Source: UBA10906 sp049296695
GTDB taxonomy: Bacteria > Pseudomonadota > Gammaproteobacteria > Methylococcales > Methylomonadaceae
Assembly (NCBI GenBank): GCA_049296695.1
Contig: JBAQSX010000186.1
Span: 1 to 43,530 of the forward strand
Direction: 5' to 3'
DNA length: 43,530 nucleotides
Shown here: positions 8,209-16,368 of the stretch, piece by piece
How positions within the stretch are numbered: the first letter of the stretch is position 1
Layout of the letters: each line of letters starts with the position of its first letter
Notes under the pieces: model-generated
Told to the model about the DNA's origin: nothing
Database searches by the model: none
Seen by the model: only the letters and a program-made list of their open reading frames with translations
Made by a program: the position numbers and the translations under genes

Positions 8209-10065
8209 TTAAACCTCGTGATAAATCACAGAGCCTTCTTGTAAAAACTCTTGCGATTTTTCATCCATACCAATTTTTAACGCTTCCTCTTCGGCAACGC
8301 CTTTGGCATTGGCATAATCACGCACGTCTTGGGAGATTTTCATCGAACAAAAATGCGGGCCGCACATCGAACAAAAATGCGCCACTTTTGCCGAATGCTT
8401 AGGCAAAGTCTCATCATGAAATTCCCGCGCTTTTTCAGGGTCAAGACCGATATTGAATTGGTCTTCCCAACGGAACTCAAACCGCGCTTTAGACATGGCA
8501 TTATCACGCGCTTGCGCGCCGGGGTGTCCTTTAGCTAAATCAGCGGCATGAGCGGCAATTTTATAAGTCACAATCCCTTCGCGCACGTCTTGCTTATTGG
8601 GTAGACCTAAATGCTCTTTTTGGGTGACATAGCAGAGCATGGCGCAACCATACCAACCAATATTGGCCGCACCAATCGCTGAGGTGATGTGGTCATAACC
8701 AGGGGCAATATCAGTGGTCAGTGGCCCTAAAGTATAAAACGGAGCTTCGCCACATTCTTCGAGTTGCTTTTCCATGTTGACTTTAATCATGTGCAGAGGA
8801 ACGTGGCCTGGCCCTTCAATCATCGTTTGTACATCATGTTTCCACGCGATTTTAGTCAGTTCGCCCAGCGTTTCTAATTCACCAAATTGCGCCGCATCGT
8901 TGGCATCGTAAATCGAACCCGGCCGCAAACCATCACCTAATGAAAAGGCTACGTCATAAGCTTTCATGATTTCGCAGATTTCTTCAAAGTGGGTGTACAA
9001 GAAACTTTCAGTGTGATGCGCTAAACACCATTTCGCCATGATTGAACCGCCGCGTGAAACGATGCCTGTCATACGTTTGGCAGTGAGTGGCACATGATGC
9101 AAACGTACCCCCGCATGAATAGTGAAATAATCCACACCTTGCTCGGCTTGTTCAATTAAGGTGTCGCGGAAAATTTCCCACGTTAAGTCTTCAGCTTTAC
9201 CGTTGACTTTTTCTAAGGCTTGATAAATTGGCACTGTACCAATCGGCACGGGTGAATTGCGTAAAATCCATTCGCGGGTTTCGTGAATATTTTTACCTGT
9301 GGATAAATCCATAATGGTGTCGCCGCCCCAACGAATCCCCCACAGCATTTTTTCGACTTCTTCTTCAATGCTAGACGTAATTGCTGAATTGCCTAAGTTA
9401 CCGTTGATTTTCACCAAAAAATTACGCCCGATAATCATCGGCTCTAATTCGGGGTGATTGATATTACAGGGAATAATCGCCCGACCGCGTGCCACTTCAT
9501 CACGGACAAACTCAGGGGTAATCACCTCGGGAATAGACGCGCCAAAGGATTCGCCTTTATGCTGGTCTTTCCAAAGCTCACGCATGGCTTCCATTTTTTG
9601 GTTTTCGCGGATGGCGATAAATTCCATTTCAGGGGTGATGATACCTTGGCGAGCGTAGTGCATTTGACTGACATTTTTGCCAGCAATGGCTCTGCGCGGT
9701 TTGCGGATTAACTCAAAGCGCAAATCAGCGGTTTTAGGGTCGTGCAAACGTTGCTGACCAAACTCTGAGCTAGGCCCTGAAAGTTCTTCGGTATCGCCAC
9801 GTTCTAAAATCCAGTTAGCGCGTAGTGGCGCGAGACCTTTTTTTAAATCAATCTCAACGTTGGGGTCGGTGTAAACGCCTGAAGTATCATAGACATAGAT
9901 GGGCGGATTTTTTTCTATGCCAAAATGCGCGGGGGTGTCGGATAGCGTAATTTGTCGCATCGGGACTTGAATGTCAGGGCGTGAGCCTTGCACATAGATT
10001 TTTATCGAAGCAGGGTAAGAGTCAATTTTGACGTTACTTACGTTGGTCGTTGAAGTTGCGCTCAT
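8209..10065 (-). CDS. thiC: Phosphomethylpyrimidine synthase ThiC
   Basis: This 618-residue protein (E. coli ThiC has 631) is a radical-SAM-type enzyme that rearranges aminoimidazole ribotide to HMP-phosphate in thiamine synthesis. Conserved stretches include QMHYARQGIITPEMEFIAIR, NINHPELEPMIIGRNF, EGPGHVPLHMIK and GPLTTDIAPGYDHI. The C-terminal CSMCGPHFCSM (~566-575) is the CX2CX4C cluster ligand set that binds the [4Fe-4S] centre. The gene is complete. On the minus strand AGGA precedes the ATG by about 10 nt. Expression is probably controlled by the TPP riboswitch at 10098-10184, and a strong terminator follows. No other thi gene is adjacent. Confidence 0.98.
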   Translation of the reverse strand: MSATSTTNVSNVKIDSYPASIKIYVQGSRPDIQVPMRQITLSDTPAHFGIEKNPPIYVYDTSGVYTDPNVEIDLKKGLAPLRANWILERGDTEELSGPSSEFGQQRLHDPKTADLRFELIRKPRRAIAGKNVSQMHYARQGIITPEMEFIAIRENQKMEAMRELWKDQHKGESFGASIPEVITPEFVRDEVARGRAIIPCNINHPELEPMIIGRNFLVKINGNLGNSAITSSIEEEVEKMLWGIRWGGDTIMDLSTGKNIHETREWILRNSPVPIGTVPIYQALEKVNGKAEDLTWEIFRDTLIEQAEQGVDYFTIHAGVRLHHVPLTAKRMTGIVSRGGSIMAKWCLAHHTESFLYTHFEEICEIMKAYDVAFSLGDGLRPGSIYDANDAAQFGELETLGELTKIAWKHDVQTMIEGPGHVPLHMIKVNMEKQLEECGEAPFYTLGPLTTDIAPGYDHITSAIGAANIGWYGCAMLCYVTQKEHLGLPNKQDVREGIVTYKIAAHAADLAKGHPGAQARDNAMSKARFEFRWEDQFNIGLDPEKAREFHDETLPKHSAKVAHFCSMCGPHFCSMKISQDVRDYANAKGVAEEEALKIGMDEKSQEFLQEGSVIYHEV

Positions 10066-10097
10066 TTAAAAGTGTTCCTAAAAAAATAAACAAAAAA

Positions 10098-10184
10098 GCG
10101 CGATTTAGGTTACGCCGGTATTAACCGGATCAGGTTCAAAGTTGCTAAGCTACCTGTACGGTAGTGAAATTTCCCTTATCGCGC
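10098..10184 (-). promoter_or_regulatory. TPP riboswitch (thi box) upstream of thiC
   Basis: Read on the minus strand, the 3' half is canonical: TTTGAACCTGATCCGG, then TTAATACCGGCGTA. The P1 stem is formed by GCGCGAT (10178-10184) with ATCGCGC (10098-10104), and a P3-type hairpin CTACC..GGTAG is present. The usual CTGAGA thiamine-sensing box is CTTAGC here, and P2 looks weak. P1's 3' strand is followed at once by six T's, so the ligand-bound, P1-closed form would resemble an intrinsic terminator by itself. The aptamer ends about 33 nt before the thiC ATG. Confidence 0.9.
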
Positions 10185-10198
10185 TACGCGGCTAAGTT

Positions 10199-10223
10199 AA
10201 AGGATAATAATAGGAATTGCAAG
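10199..10223. repeat. 25-nt direct repeat, copy 1
   Basis: The sequence begins AAAGGATAATAATAG and matches 11791-11815 at 23 of 25 positions. On the minus strand it contains TATTAT, which could be a -10 element upstream of the thiC riboswitch. It also marks one edge of the two-gene block 10280-11624. Confidence 0.6.
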
Positions 10224-10279
10224 GCAAAACGATATTAATTAATACGAAATTTAATAAGCTTATTATTTAAACCTTAGTT

Positions 10280-11026
10280 TTATTTTGGTTTAACATAGCT
10301 ATTAATTTGCGCCTCATTGCGTAAATAATGTTTGCTTTGACAAATCTGTTCTATATATTGCCATGCTTTATTTGTTGATAATGTAAGCAAACTAAAATTC
10401 AACTGTATATTGATACGTCCTGTGTCTGTAACAGCTAATTTCTTCTTAGATAATTTTTTGTATTTATCTACATTAGATAACTCAATCCAAACATATTGAG
10501 CAACATTACCGTTTGTTTCAATAGTTTGTAAATAAATTTTTTCTATATCGTGCCAATACATCATGCCCATTTTTAAATTTTCAATTCCCATATAATTAAT
10601 AAAAATCTGTACGCGTCTATCAAACAATATTATTAAAAATGGAGTAAATGTTAGGCTTAAAACACCCATAAAAAACCACGCCAATAGCTTTTTATTAGGG
10701 TCTTGTTCTGACATAGCTATAAAATAACACGCACTTGTTACAATAAAGAAAATTAATAAAGCCATGAGTATTTTTTTATCGAATAATAGCATTGCATAGC
10801 AGGCAGTAATTTTATTAGGCTCACTATAATGAGGAGACTCTATTTCTCTGACTATAGCTTGCTGATTTTCCAGTTTAAATACTTTTTTTAATTTATCGCC
10901 TGTCCAAAAATCAGAATAAAATAGCAATGTTCTATTTTCTTTTTTAAAAGACCCTACTGAATAAGTTAATGTCGCATTAACCACAGCATCATAACAATTT
11001 GGACAATATTGCGCTGTTAGCGTCAC
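10280..11026 (-). CDS. Membrane protein with CxxC N-terminus and possible PH-like domain
   Basis: This 248-residue protein starts with a small CPNC motif (residues 8-11). Two hydrophobic segments follow (~88-107 and ~114-134), then a mainly beta cytoplasmic-looking tail with DRRVQIFINYMGIENLK and YWHDIEKIYLQT. A strand-rich segment after paired membrane helices, with MYWHDIEKI-type sequence, resembles bacterial PH-like (YcxB-type) domains, but this is only a resemblance. The start lies 13 nt behind the stop of the 194-residue membrane protein, so the two form an operon. The function is unknown. The block is flanked by a near-identical 25-nt repeat, which could mean it was inserted as a unit. 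Confidence 0.6.
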   Translation of the reverse strand: MTLTAQYCPNCYDAVVNATLTYSVGSFKKENRTLLFYSDFWTGDKLKKVFKLENQQAIVREIESPHYSEPNKITACYAMLLFDKKILMALLIFFIVTSACYFIAMSEQDPNKKLLAWFFMGVLSLTFTPFLIILFDRRVQIFINYMGIENLKMGMMYWHDIEKIYLQTIETNGNVAQYVWIELSNVDKYKKLSKKKLAVTDTGRINIQLNFSLLTLSTNKAWQYIEQICQSKHYLRNEAQINSYVKPK

Positions 11027-11039
11027 GTCAATTTGATCT

Positions 11040-11624
11040 TTAATAGAGAGGAAAGCTATTATCTTTTTCTAAATCAAACACATGCGGAAATATTTGTTTA
11101 TTATTTAAAAGAGAGAGAATTTTATAAGGCGATGTTGTTTTAGAAGCGAATAACTGTATAGATTGATAATTTTTTTTACAATGATGACAATAAAATTGAT
11201 TAGTATATAGCCAGTATAATCCTATAGGTGTAGATAGAATTGCTATTATTTCTACAATAAAGAAAAAATCATTTTCATCAAAACCATCTCTAAAAGTAAA
11301 ATACGCTCTAATGAATAGAATAATTATTAAAAAAAGTGAAACGGGTGTGATGGCGCGTAAAAATGATTTATTATTATTGCAACCAGCTCCTTTGGAACTA
11401 CCATAAAAAACACCTATACCTGTTCCAAACCAAACTAATAATGATGATGTTGTCATAATGACATCATCACCCACTAAAACGAAAATCCAATAAGATAAAG
11501 CAACTACACTAATAGCTCCCAATAAAGAAAATAACATAATACTAAAAAATGTTTTTCTAGCGCACTCGCCTATTTTCTTTGGTTTAAATTGTTTAACTTT
11601 ATGTAATTGAGGATGAGATGTCAT
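11040..11624 (-). CDS. Four-helix membrane protein with C-terminal CHHC motif
   Basis: The protein has 194 residues with four hydrophobic segments (about 28-50, 60-80, 92-108 and 120-140). A cytoplasmic-looking tail carries YCHHCKKNYQ near residue 152, a small metal-binding-type knuckle. The partner gene downstream has a CPNC motif, so both proteins may bind a metal or each other. It is not recognised as a named family. It is the first gene of the two-gene minus-strand operon; a 25-nt repeat with a TATTAT box lies about 165 nt upstream of the start. Confidence 0.6.
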   Translation of the reverse strand: MTSHPQLHKVKQFKPKKIGECARKTFFSIMLFSLLGAISVVALSYWIFVLVGDDVIMTTSSLLVWFGTGIGVFYGSSKGAGCNNNKSFLRAITPVSLFLIIILFIRAYFTFRDGFDENDFFFIVEIIAILSTPIGLYWLYTNQFYCHHCKKNYQSIQLFASKTTSPYKILSLLNNKQIFPHVFDLEKDNSFPLY

Positions 11625-11790
11625 GATTTTTCTCTTAGATAATGAGGGGGGGTAGTAGCGTATTTAAATATTAAAAATACGACTCTAAGAAATGACGTAG
11701 GAAAGCTTTAAGAAGGTTTTGTTGAGTCCAAGATTAACTGTTTTTTAGACAAAGTAACCTTAGCCCCTTAATAAAATAAGGGATTACTGT

Positions 11791-11815
11791 AAAGGATAAT
11801 AATAGAAATTACAAG
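11791..11815. repeat. 25-nt direct repeat, copy 2
   Basis: It matches 10199-10223 at 23 of 25 positions, in the same orientation. Nearby is a small palindrome, CCCTTAATAAAATAAGGG (11766-11783). On the minus strand the repeat's TATTAT could serve as a -10 box for the 11624 gene. The rest of the 11625-11871 gap shows no gene. Confidence 0.55.
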
Positions 11816-11871
11816 CTAAAAAGCCACTACCCTAATATATTAAAATAGGGGCTATATGAGAATAATAAGTA

Positions 11872-12748
11872 TTAATTATTATAGTGCCGCCACCATAGAA
11901 TGGTTTCTTGCAAACGTTGTATTAAGGGTGGAAAAGAATAATTAATCGCTGAATGAAGTACAGTCGTATCAGGCAACATAAACTCAGGGTTATCACGACG
12001 GTCAGCTAACGCGCCTAAATGCAATAACTCAGGTGCGTTTAATAACTGGGTTAATTGTGCAATACTACAGCCTTATCCTGAGGCTAAATTAATTGCCCCA
12101 TTATAAGGACTGTTCGCCAATAATGCCAAACATTGCCCTATATCTTTCACATCGGTAAAATCGCGTTGAACTGCATAAGGCAGGTTTTTTATTTAATAAG
12201 ACATTAATAACTGAATGAATTAATTTAGCTTTTTGTTCATATTCACCAAAGCTTAAAAATAATCTCGCCCAACAATAATTAATCCCTAAAGATTTTAAAT
12301 AATCATGGGTTTTCTGTTTGCTTTTAGCGTATAAAGTAGTAGGCTGGCAACTATCATTTTATTGCCAATGTTTATTATTAGTACGTCGCCAATCATATTC
12401 AGAGCAACTACCTACGCCAATAATACGTTTGCCGCCATAGCGAGCAAATTGTTGAAATAAATCTTTACTGGCACAAAGCCAAGCTTTATTTTTAGGTGCG
12501 TACCAGAATTTACCATGCTCAGCATACCACGCAATATGCAATAATAATTCAGGCTTTATTTTTGAAATTAATTCATGGCGATGTTTTGGGTTTAATAAAT
12601 CCCCTTTATACCAATTAATAGTATCTGAAACAGGTAGTTTTTTATTGGCTATGGCATGAACTTCAAAACCTTGGGAAATTAAAGGCTGTAATACTTGATG
12701 ACCAATAAAACCATTCGCGTCTGTCACTAAAATTTTTGCTGTATTCAT
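11872..12748 (-). pseudogene. NAD-dependent sugar epimerase/dehydratase (SDR), decayed
   Basis: The true start is the ATG at 12748 (MNTAKILVTDANGFIG), overlapping the old end of the epimerase frame as ATGA. The N-terminal half is open to a TAA at 12359-12361. The same frame then continues with NDSCQPTTLYAKSKQKTHDY, which holds the YxxxK catalytic pair. A frameshift follows near 12166-12176 (between ALCSS and QRDFTDV), then another TAA at 12073-12075 (INLASG*GCSIAQL), and the frame ends at 11872. Even the NAD loop is damaged: TDANGFIG in place of the usual TGAxGFIG. Both stops are explained by a CAA to TAA change. The enzyme probably made a nucleotide-sugar for surface glycans; it cannot work now. 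Confidence 0.85.
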
Positions 12749-13274
12749 GGAATAAAATCTGCCCAATGGCTATCCGCGTAGATTAATAAGTAGTGATGGT
12801 GTTGGTAGTATTATTTTAAACGCAGGGTCATTAAAACGCACCCCGCTGGCTAATTCAGCACTATAGTTTTCATCCATTAAATATAAAACTTTACTATTAT
12901 TCACTAAGCTTAAAAAACCATGCGTGCAACCTTTGGGAATATATAAAGACTCAGCATTTTTAGCCGATAATTCTGTGCCATACCAGTTGCAATAACTCGG
13001 TGAATCAGCGCGTAAATCAAGGGCAATATCAAAAATACGTCGCGCTGTGCAACGAATTAATTTAGCCTCCGCTTTGGGCGATTGTTGAAAGTGCATACCG
13101 CGCAAGGTATAAGCGTGTTGATTAAAGGAGGTGTTGCTTTGTTTAATATTAAATTTAATACCGTGATTTAAAAATTCAGTTTCACAAAAAGTGCGGGCAA
13201 AAAACGCGCTCATCTTTAATAGGCTCAGGTTTAATATGCCACACGTCTTTTAATGGAGTTTGAATAAAAATCAT
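12745..13274 (-). pseudogene. rfbC: dTDP-4-dehydrorhamnose 3,5-epimerase-like, frameshifted
   Basis: The old start is the ATG at 13274 (MIFIQTPLKDVWHIKPEPIK), the usual N-terminus of this cupin family. Just after DER a frameshift near 13206-13212 moves the reading to FFARTFCETEFLNHGI. The long open part, 12770-13213, has the family core: QHAYTLRGMHFQ, CTARRIFDIALDLR and YIPKGCTHGFLSLV. A second shift near 12790 separates it from the natural end (SHWADFIP, then TGA at 12745-12747). That end overlaps the SDR start as ATGA, showing that the two genes were once coupled. Such epimerases act in dTDP-rhamnose or related deoxysugar synthesis. With two frameshifts the gene is probably dead, although the 147-residue middle is intact. 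Confidence 0.8.
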
Positions 13275-13287
13275 AATGTTATAAATT

Positions 13288-13405
13288 TCCACGAAAAACA
13301 CAAAAAAATCGGTCTACCACCGATTTCAATCATCGGCTTAGGACGCAAATGCGATTCTTCTTGAATACGCGTACCCTTACCACCCGCTAAAATAACCGCT
13401 TTCAT
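13288..13405 (-). pseudogene. rfbF: Glucose-1-phosphate cytidylyltransferase, N-terminal stub
   Basis: From the ATG at 13405 the sequence reads MKAVILAGGKGTRI, EESHLRPKPMIEIGG and RPIF, the unmistakable nucleotidyltransferase start of RfbF-type enzymes that make CDP-glucose. After about 32 codons the homology ends at a copy of the TCCACGAAAAACACAAAAA repeat (13288-13306), and nothing of the remaining ~220 residues is left. The ATG overlaps the upstream stop as TAATG, so it was translationally coupled to the glycosyltransferase gene. A repeat insertion followed by deletion probably removed the body of the gene. Confidence 0.75.
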
Positions 13406-14577
13406 TATTTTGCCCCATGTTCATTTAACGTTTTAATAATAGCCGCTTCAAAATTACGCACAAACTGCTCGGTTTGTCCTAAGGGATTATTACGAATTTG
13501 CGTTCTTAAATTAAAACGTAAATACTCACGTTTAGCTTTATCATGGGCTAAATCAACGGCGATTTTTATATAATCCTCAACGCGAGACGCACATAATTCA
13601 GCCAACCCCGCATTAACTAAATTACTATAACTTAATCGTTCATAAATGCCCGAGCCAATTAAAGTAATTACTGGCACACCCATCCACAAACTTTCGCAAG
13701 TTGTCGTACCACCAACATGCGGAAAAGAGTCTAAAGCAATATCGATTAAATTATAATATTGCAAATGCGACCCGCGTATTGGAATAAATAAAATTCTATC
13801 CGAGTTAATACCGTATTTATTAAAAATACCACAAACATTATCTCTAAAAGCTTGAATACCCGTCTCAGGTCTTAAAAAAAAGTGTGAATTATCGACTTGT
13901 CGCATGATTGATGCCCATGCTTCAAAACTTGCAGGCGTATATTTATACGGATTATTAGCCGTACCAAAGGTTAAATAGCCTTGACGTTTTTCAATAATAC
14001 TGGCTTCAATAGGGGTGTCATTAAAACCTAAACTACCCAAAGAAACCCACGACCGTGCTAATTCAAATGGTTTTTCTAATATTAACTGAGGCTGACTGGG
14101 TTTAGTATAGGGGTCTACTAAAATATAATCGATACTGGGTAATCCTACTGAATGCGGATAACCCAACCAACTGACTTGAATAGGCGCGGGGCGATAAGCG
14201 CAAACCTGTACTTTATTTAAAAAAGTACCCCCCCCTAATTCAAATAAAATATCTAATTTATCATTAGTAATTGCTTGGGAGATTTGTTGATTGTTTTGTT
14301 TGGTATAAACCGAAAACTTATTAATTAAAGCGGGAATACGTTTTTGTATGAGATCGGGTTCTTGGGGATAAAAATAATAAGCATATAATTCAAACTGCCG
14401 TTTATCGTAATGCTCTAATAAGGGTTGGACAAAATAAGTCACAGGATGATGACGCAAATCCGAAGACATTAAAGCAATACGAATTTTTTGAGGTTTTAAT
14501 AAACGCATCAATCTACTAATGGATTGTTTATTAATGGATTCTTCAGTTTTGTCGCCCCATTGTTTATGCAAAGACAC
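13405..14577 (-). pseudogene. GT41 (OGT/SPINDLY-type) glycosyltransferase domain, 3' part of a broken TPR-GT41 gene
   Basis: This 390-codon open segment is a full GT41 catalytic domain. It shows KIRIALMSSDLRHHPVTYF, ELGGGTFLNKVQVCAYRPAP, IQVSWLGYPHSVGLPSIDY, LTFGTANNPYKYTP, and the donor-site block DIALDSFPHVGGTTTCE plus LWMGVPVITLIG. GT41 enzymes add GlcNAc or another sugar to Ser/Thr of proteins. The frame begins at a GTG right behind a TAA (14581-14583), and the same frame upstream continues as TPR repeats, so the original gene ran from about 15802. The domain itself is undamaged and might still be made from the GTG, but the context points to a pseudogene. Confidence 0.8.
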
Positions 14578-15802
14578 TAATTATAAACACTCTTGCAAGT
14601 TTTCAACGCAACCTAATTGATTATGCAAAGCCGATACTTTCATGGTATTTAACCAGTATTTTAATAAAGTATCACTATCGCCTAATTTTTTTAAATTTTC
14701 ATAATCAACGGTTCTTAATAATACTGATTACAAATCATCGGCGGGTAATAATAAAGCACTGTCATTAGTTAATAGTTTTAAAGCGATTTGGTATGCTTTA
14801 GCAAAATGTTCATATTCATCACCGTAACGACTATTAGTCAGTGAATTACAATAAGCGCTTAGCAGTTCAATATTATAGGGGAATAATTGACACGCGTTTT
14901 CATATAAGGCATTGGCGGCTTGCTTATCATTAGTATCAAAACGTAATAATTTACCAAAATCCAATATTGTTTGAAGGTCATTGGGATTTTTAGCCAATAT
15001 CTGTTGACAAATAGTAATAGCCTATTCCACATTACCGCTATTTCTTAAAATAATACCTCGGCGATGCAAATGCTGTATATTATTAGGCTCTAAAGCAAGG
15101 AGTTCACTATTGAGTTGTAAAGCAAGTTATAATTGACCACTATGAAAATAAAGGCTCATTAATTCTGCTTTTAATAAAATATCATCTGGAGCTATTTTAA
15201 GAGCAGTAGTTAAAGTATTGAAAGCTTTTTGATATTGCGCGGATTCAGTGTAGGCTCTTGCTAATAAACGTAGAGTTTTAATATTATTAGGCTATATTTT
15301 TAAGGCTTTAATAAAAGCCTCGGCGGCTTTAGTAAATTCATACAGTGAAAAAATAAGAATTACCTAAGTTAATTCAAGGTGATACTAAACGAGGGTTAAG
15401 AGCAGTTACTTGTTTGAAAGTGGTTATTGCTTGAGGTAATTGATTTTTTCTTTTCAGAATAACACCCAAAAGATTTAAAAAATCTACGTTTTTATTACTC
15501 TTTTTTAATGCTAAACAGGTTTCTTGCTCAGCTTCATCAAGTTTGCCTGAGCGCATTAAATTAAATAAGAGCCACGCAAGGCATTTGATGGTTGCAATTG
15601 CCACGCTTGTTTATACCAAACAAAAGCCTCGGTATATTTTTCTGCTTTTTCGGCAATACGAGCGCATTGCGTTAAATAATCAAGACTTGAAATATTTTCA
15701 TTGATTAATGAAGCAATGGCATTAAACCACTCTATATTTTTCCTTGTTATCAAACTGAATAGCTTGATTAATAAGTTGTTGCATGTTTATATTATTGGAC
15801 AT
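14578..15802 (-). pseudogene. TPR-repeat region of the broken TPR-GT41 gene
   Basis: From the ATG at 15802 (MSNNINMQQLINQAIQFDNK) the protein would be a string of TPR units, e.g. AEKYTEAFVWYKQAWQLQP, QAITTFKQVTALNP, QKAFNTLTTALKIAP and ALQLNSELLALEP. It is broken by stops at 15374-15376 (TGA), 15292-15294 (TAG), 15127-15129 (TAA), 15022-15024 (TAG), 14728-14730 (TAA) and 14581-14583 (TAA). There are also frameshifts near 15750, 15590 and 15350. TPRs in OGT-type enzymes select the protein substrate. Most of the stops would be restored to Gln, and the TGA to Trp, by one transition each. Confidence 0.85.
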
Positions 15803-16170
15803 AAAAACCCGTATATAAATTAAATTTCCAGTCTAATTATATATATGTCAACTTTGTTTAAGTTATAGTAACAACCAAAGCTTATTGAATTCTTAATTCT
15901 GTTTTTATTAATATTGGTTATTTTCAATGTAATACTACCGCATACTATCATTAGATTAACAATTAAATCTTATTAAATACTTAAAGTTTTATTTTGTTAC
16001 TTATTTTTAAGTTTCCATTAATTAAATACACTAATCATCTATTTATCTCATAGCGTAACTGCGGGTTAATTTTAAGTATTATATAGGTGTTGTTTTGAGT
16101 TGCATTATTTGCTTAGCTTTGTTTATAAAGGGATTTATTTCTATTTAGGGATAGATTTTATTTTTAGTAG
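15803..16170. other. AT-rich intergenic region without a gene
   Basis: The stretch between the dead glycosyltransferase gene and the tRNA-Val promoter is strongly AT-rich, with no convincing reading frame, RNA gene or long inverted repeat. The divergent promoter of the old sugar operon would have been here, but no clear boxes stand out. Confidence 0.5.
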
Positions 16171-16198
16171 TTGCGTAAAGTCGATTCATTGGTATAAT
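16171..16198 (+). promoter_or_regulatory. Promoter of tRNA-Val
   Basis: TTGCGT (16171-16176) and a perfect TATAAT (16193-16198) have a 16-nt spacer, and the -10 box ends 28 nt before the mature tRNA. The GC-rich stretch right after the -10 (GCGCCGC) is the discriminator typical of stable-RNA promoters under stringent control. Confidence 0.8.
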
Positions 16199-16226
16199 GC
16201 GCCGCTCTAAAGGTCACATTGACTTT

Positions 16227-16303
16227 AGGCGTGTAGCTCAGTTGGTTAGAGCACCACCTTGACATGGTGGGGGTCGTTGGTTCGAGTCCAATCACGCCTA
16301 CCA
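16227..16303 (+). tRNA. tRNA-Val (GAC)
   Basis: The acceptor arms AGGCGTG and CACGCCT pair perfectly, with discriminator A16300 and an encoded CCA. The D-arm is GCTC..GAGC. The anticodon stem CCACC/GGTGG encloses loop TTGACAT, giving anticodon GAC at 16261-16263. The T-loop is TTCGAGT. It reads GUC/GUU valine codons. It has its own promoter and terminator upstream of thrS. Confidence 0.97.
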
Positions 16304-16314
16304 AACTCCCAAGC

Positions 16315-16338
16315 AAGCACTGCATAGAGTGCTTTTTT
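16315..16338 (+). terminator. Intrinsic terminator between tRNA-Val and thrS
   Basis: The 7-bp stem AAGCACT/AGTGCTT with a 6-nt loop runs into TTTTTT. It would end the tRNA transcript 12 nt past the CCA; partial read-through could still feed thrS, whose ATG is at 16369. Confidence 0.8.
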
Positions 16339-16368
16339 ATTGTCCTTATCAAACATAGCCGATACTCA

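Noticed and set aside
11872..15802. Stop-codon reassignment (TAA/TAG read as Gln)
   Set aside because: All other genes in the window end with TAA, TAG or TGA in the normal way, and the damaged region also has frameshifts and a truncated gene, so decay is the simpler explanation.
16264..16368. N-terminal extension of thrS through the tRNA gene
   Set aside because: The frame is open by chance across tRNA-Val and its terminator; the ATG at 16369 matches the usual ThrS N-terminus.
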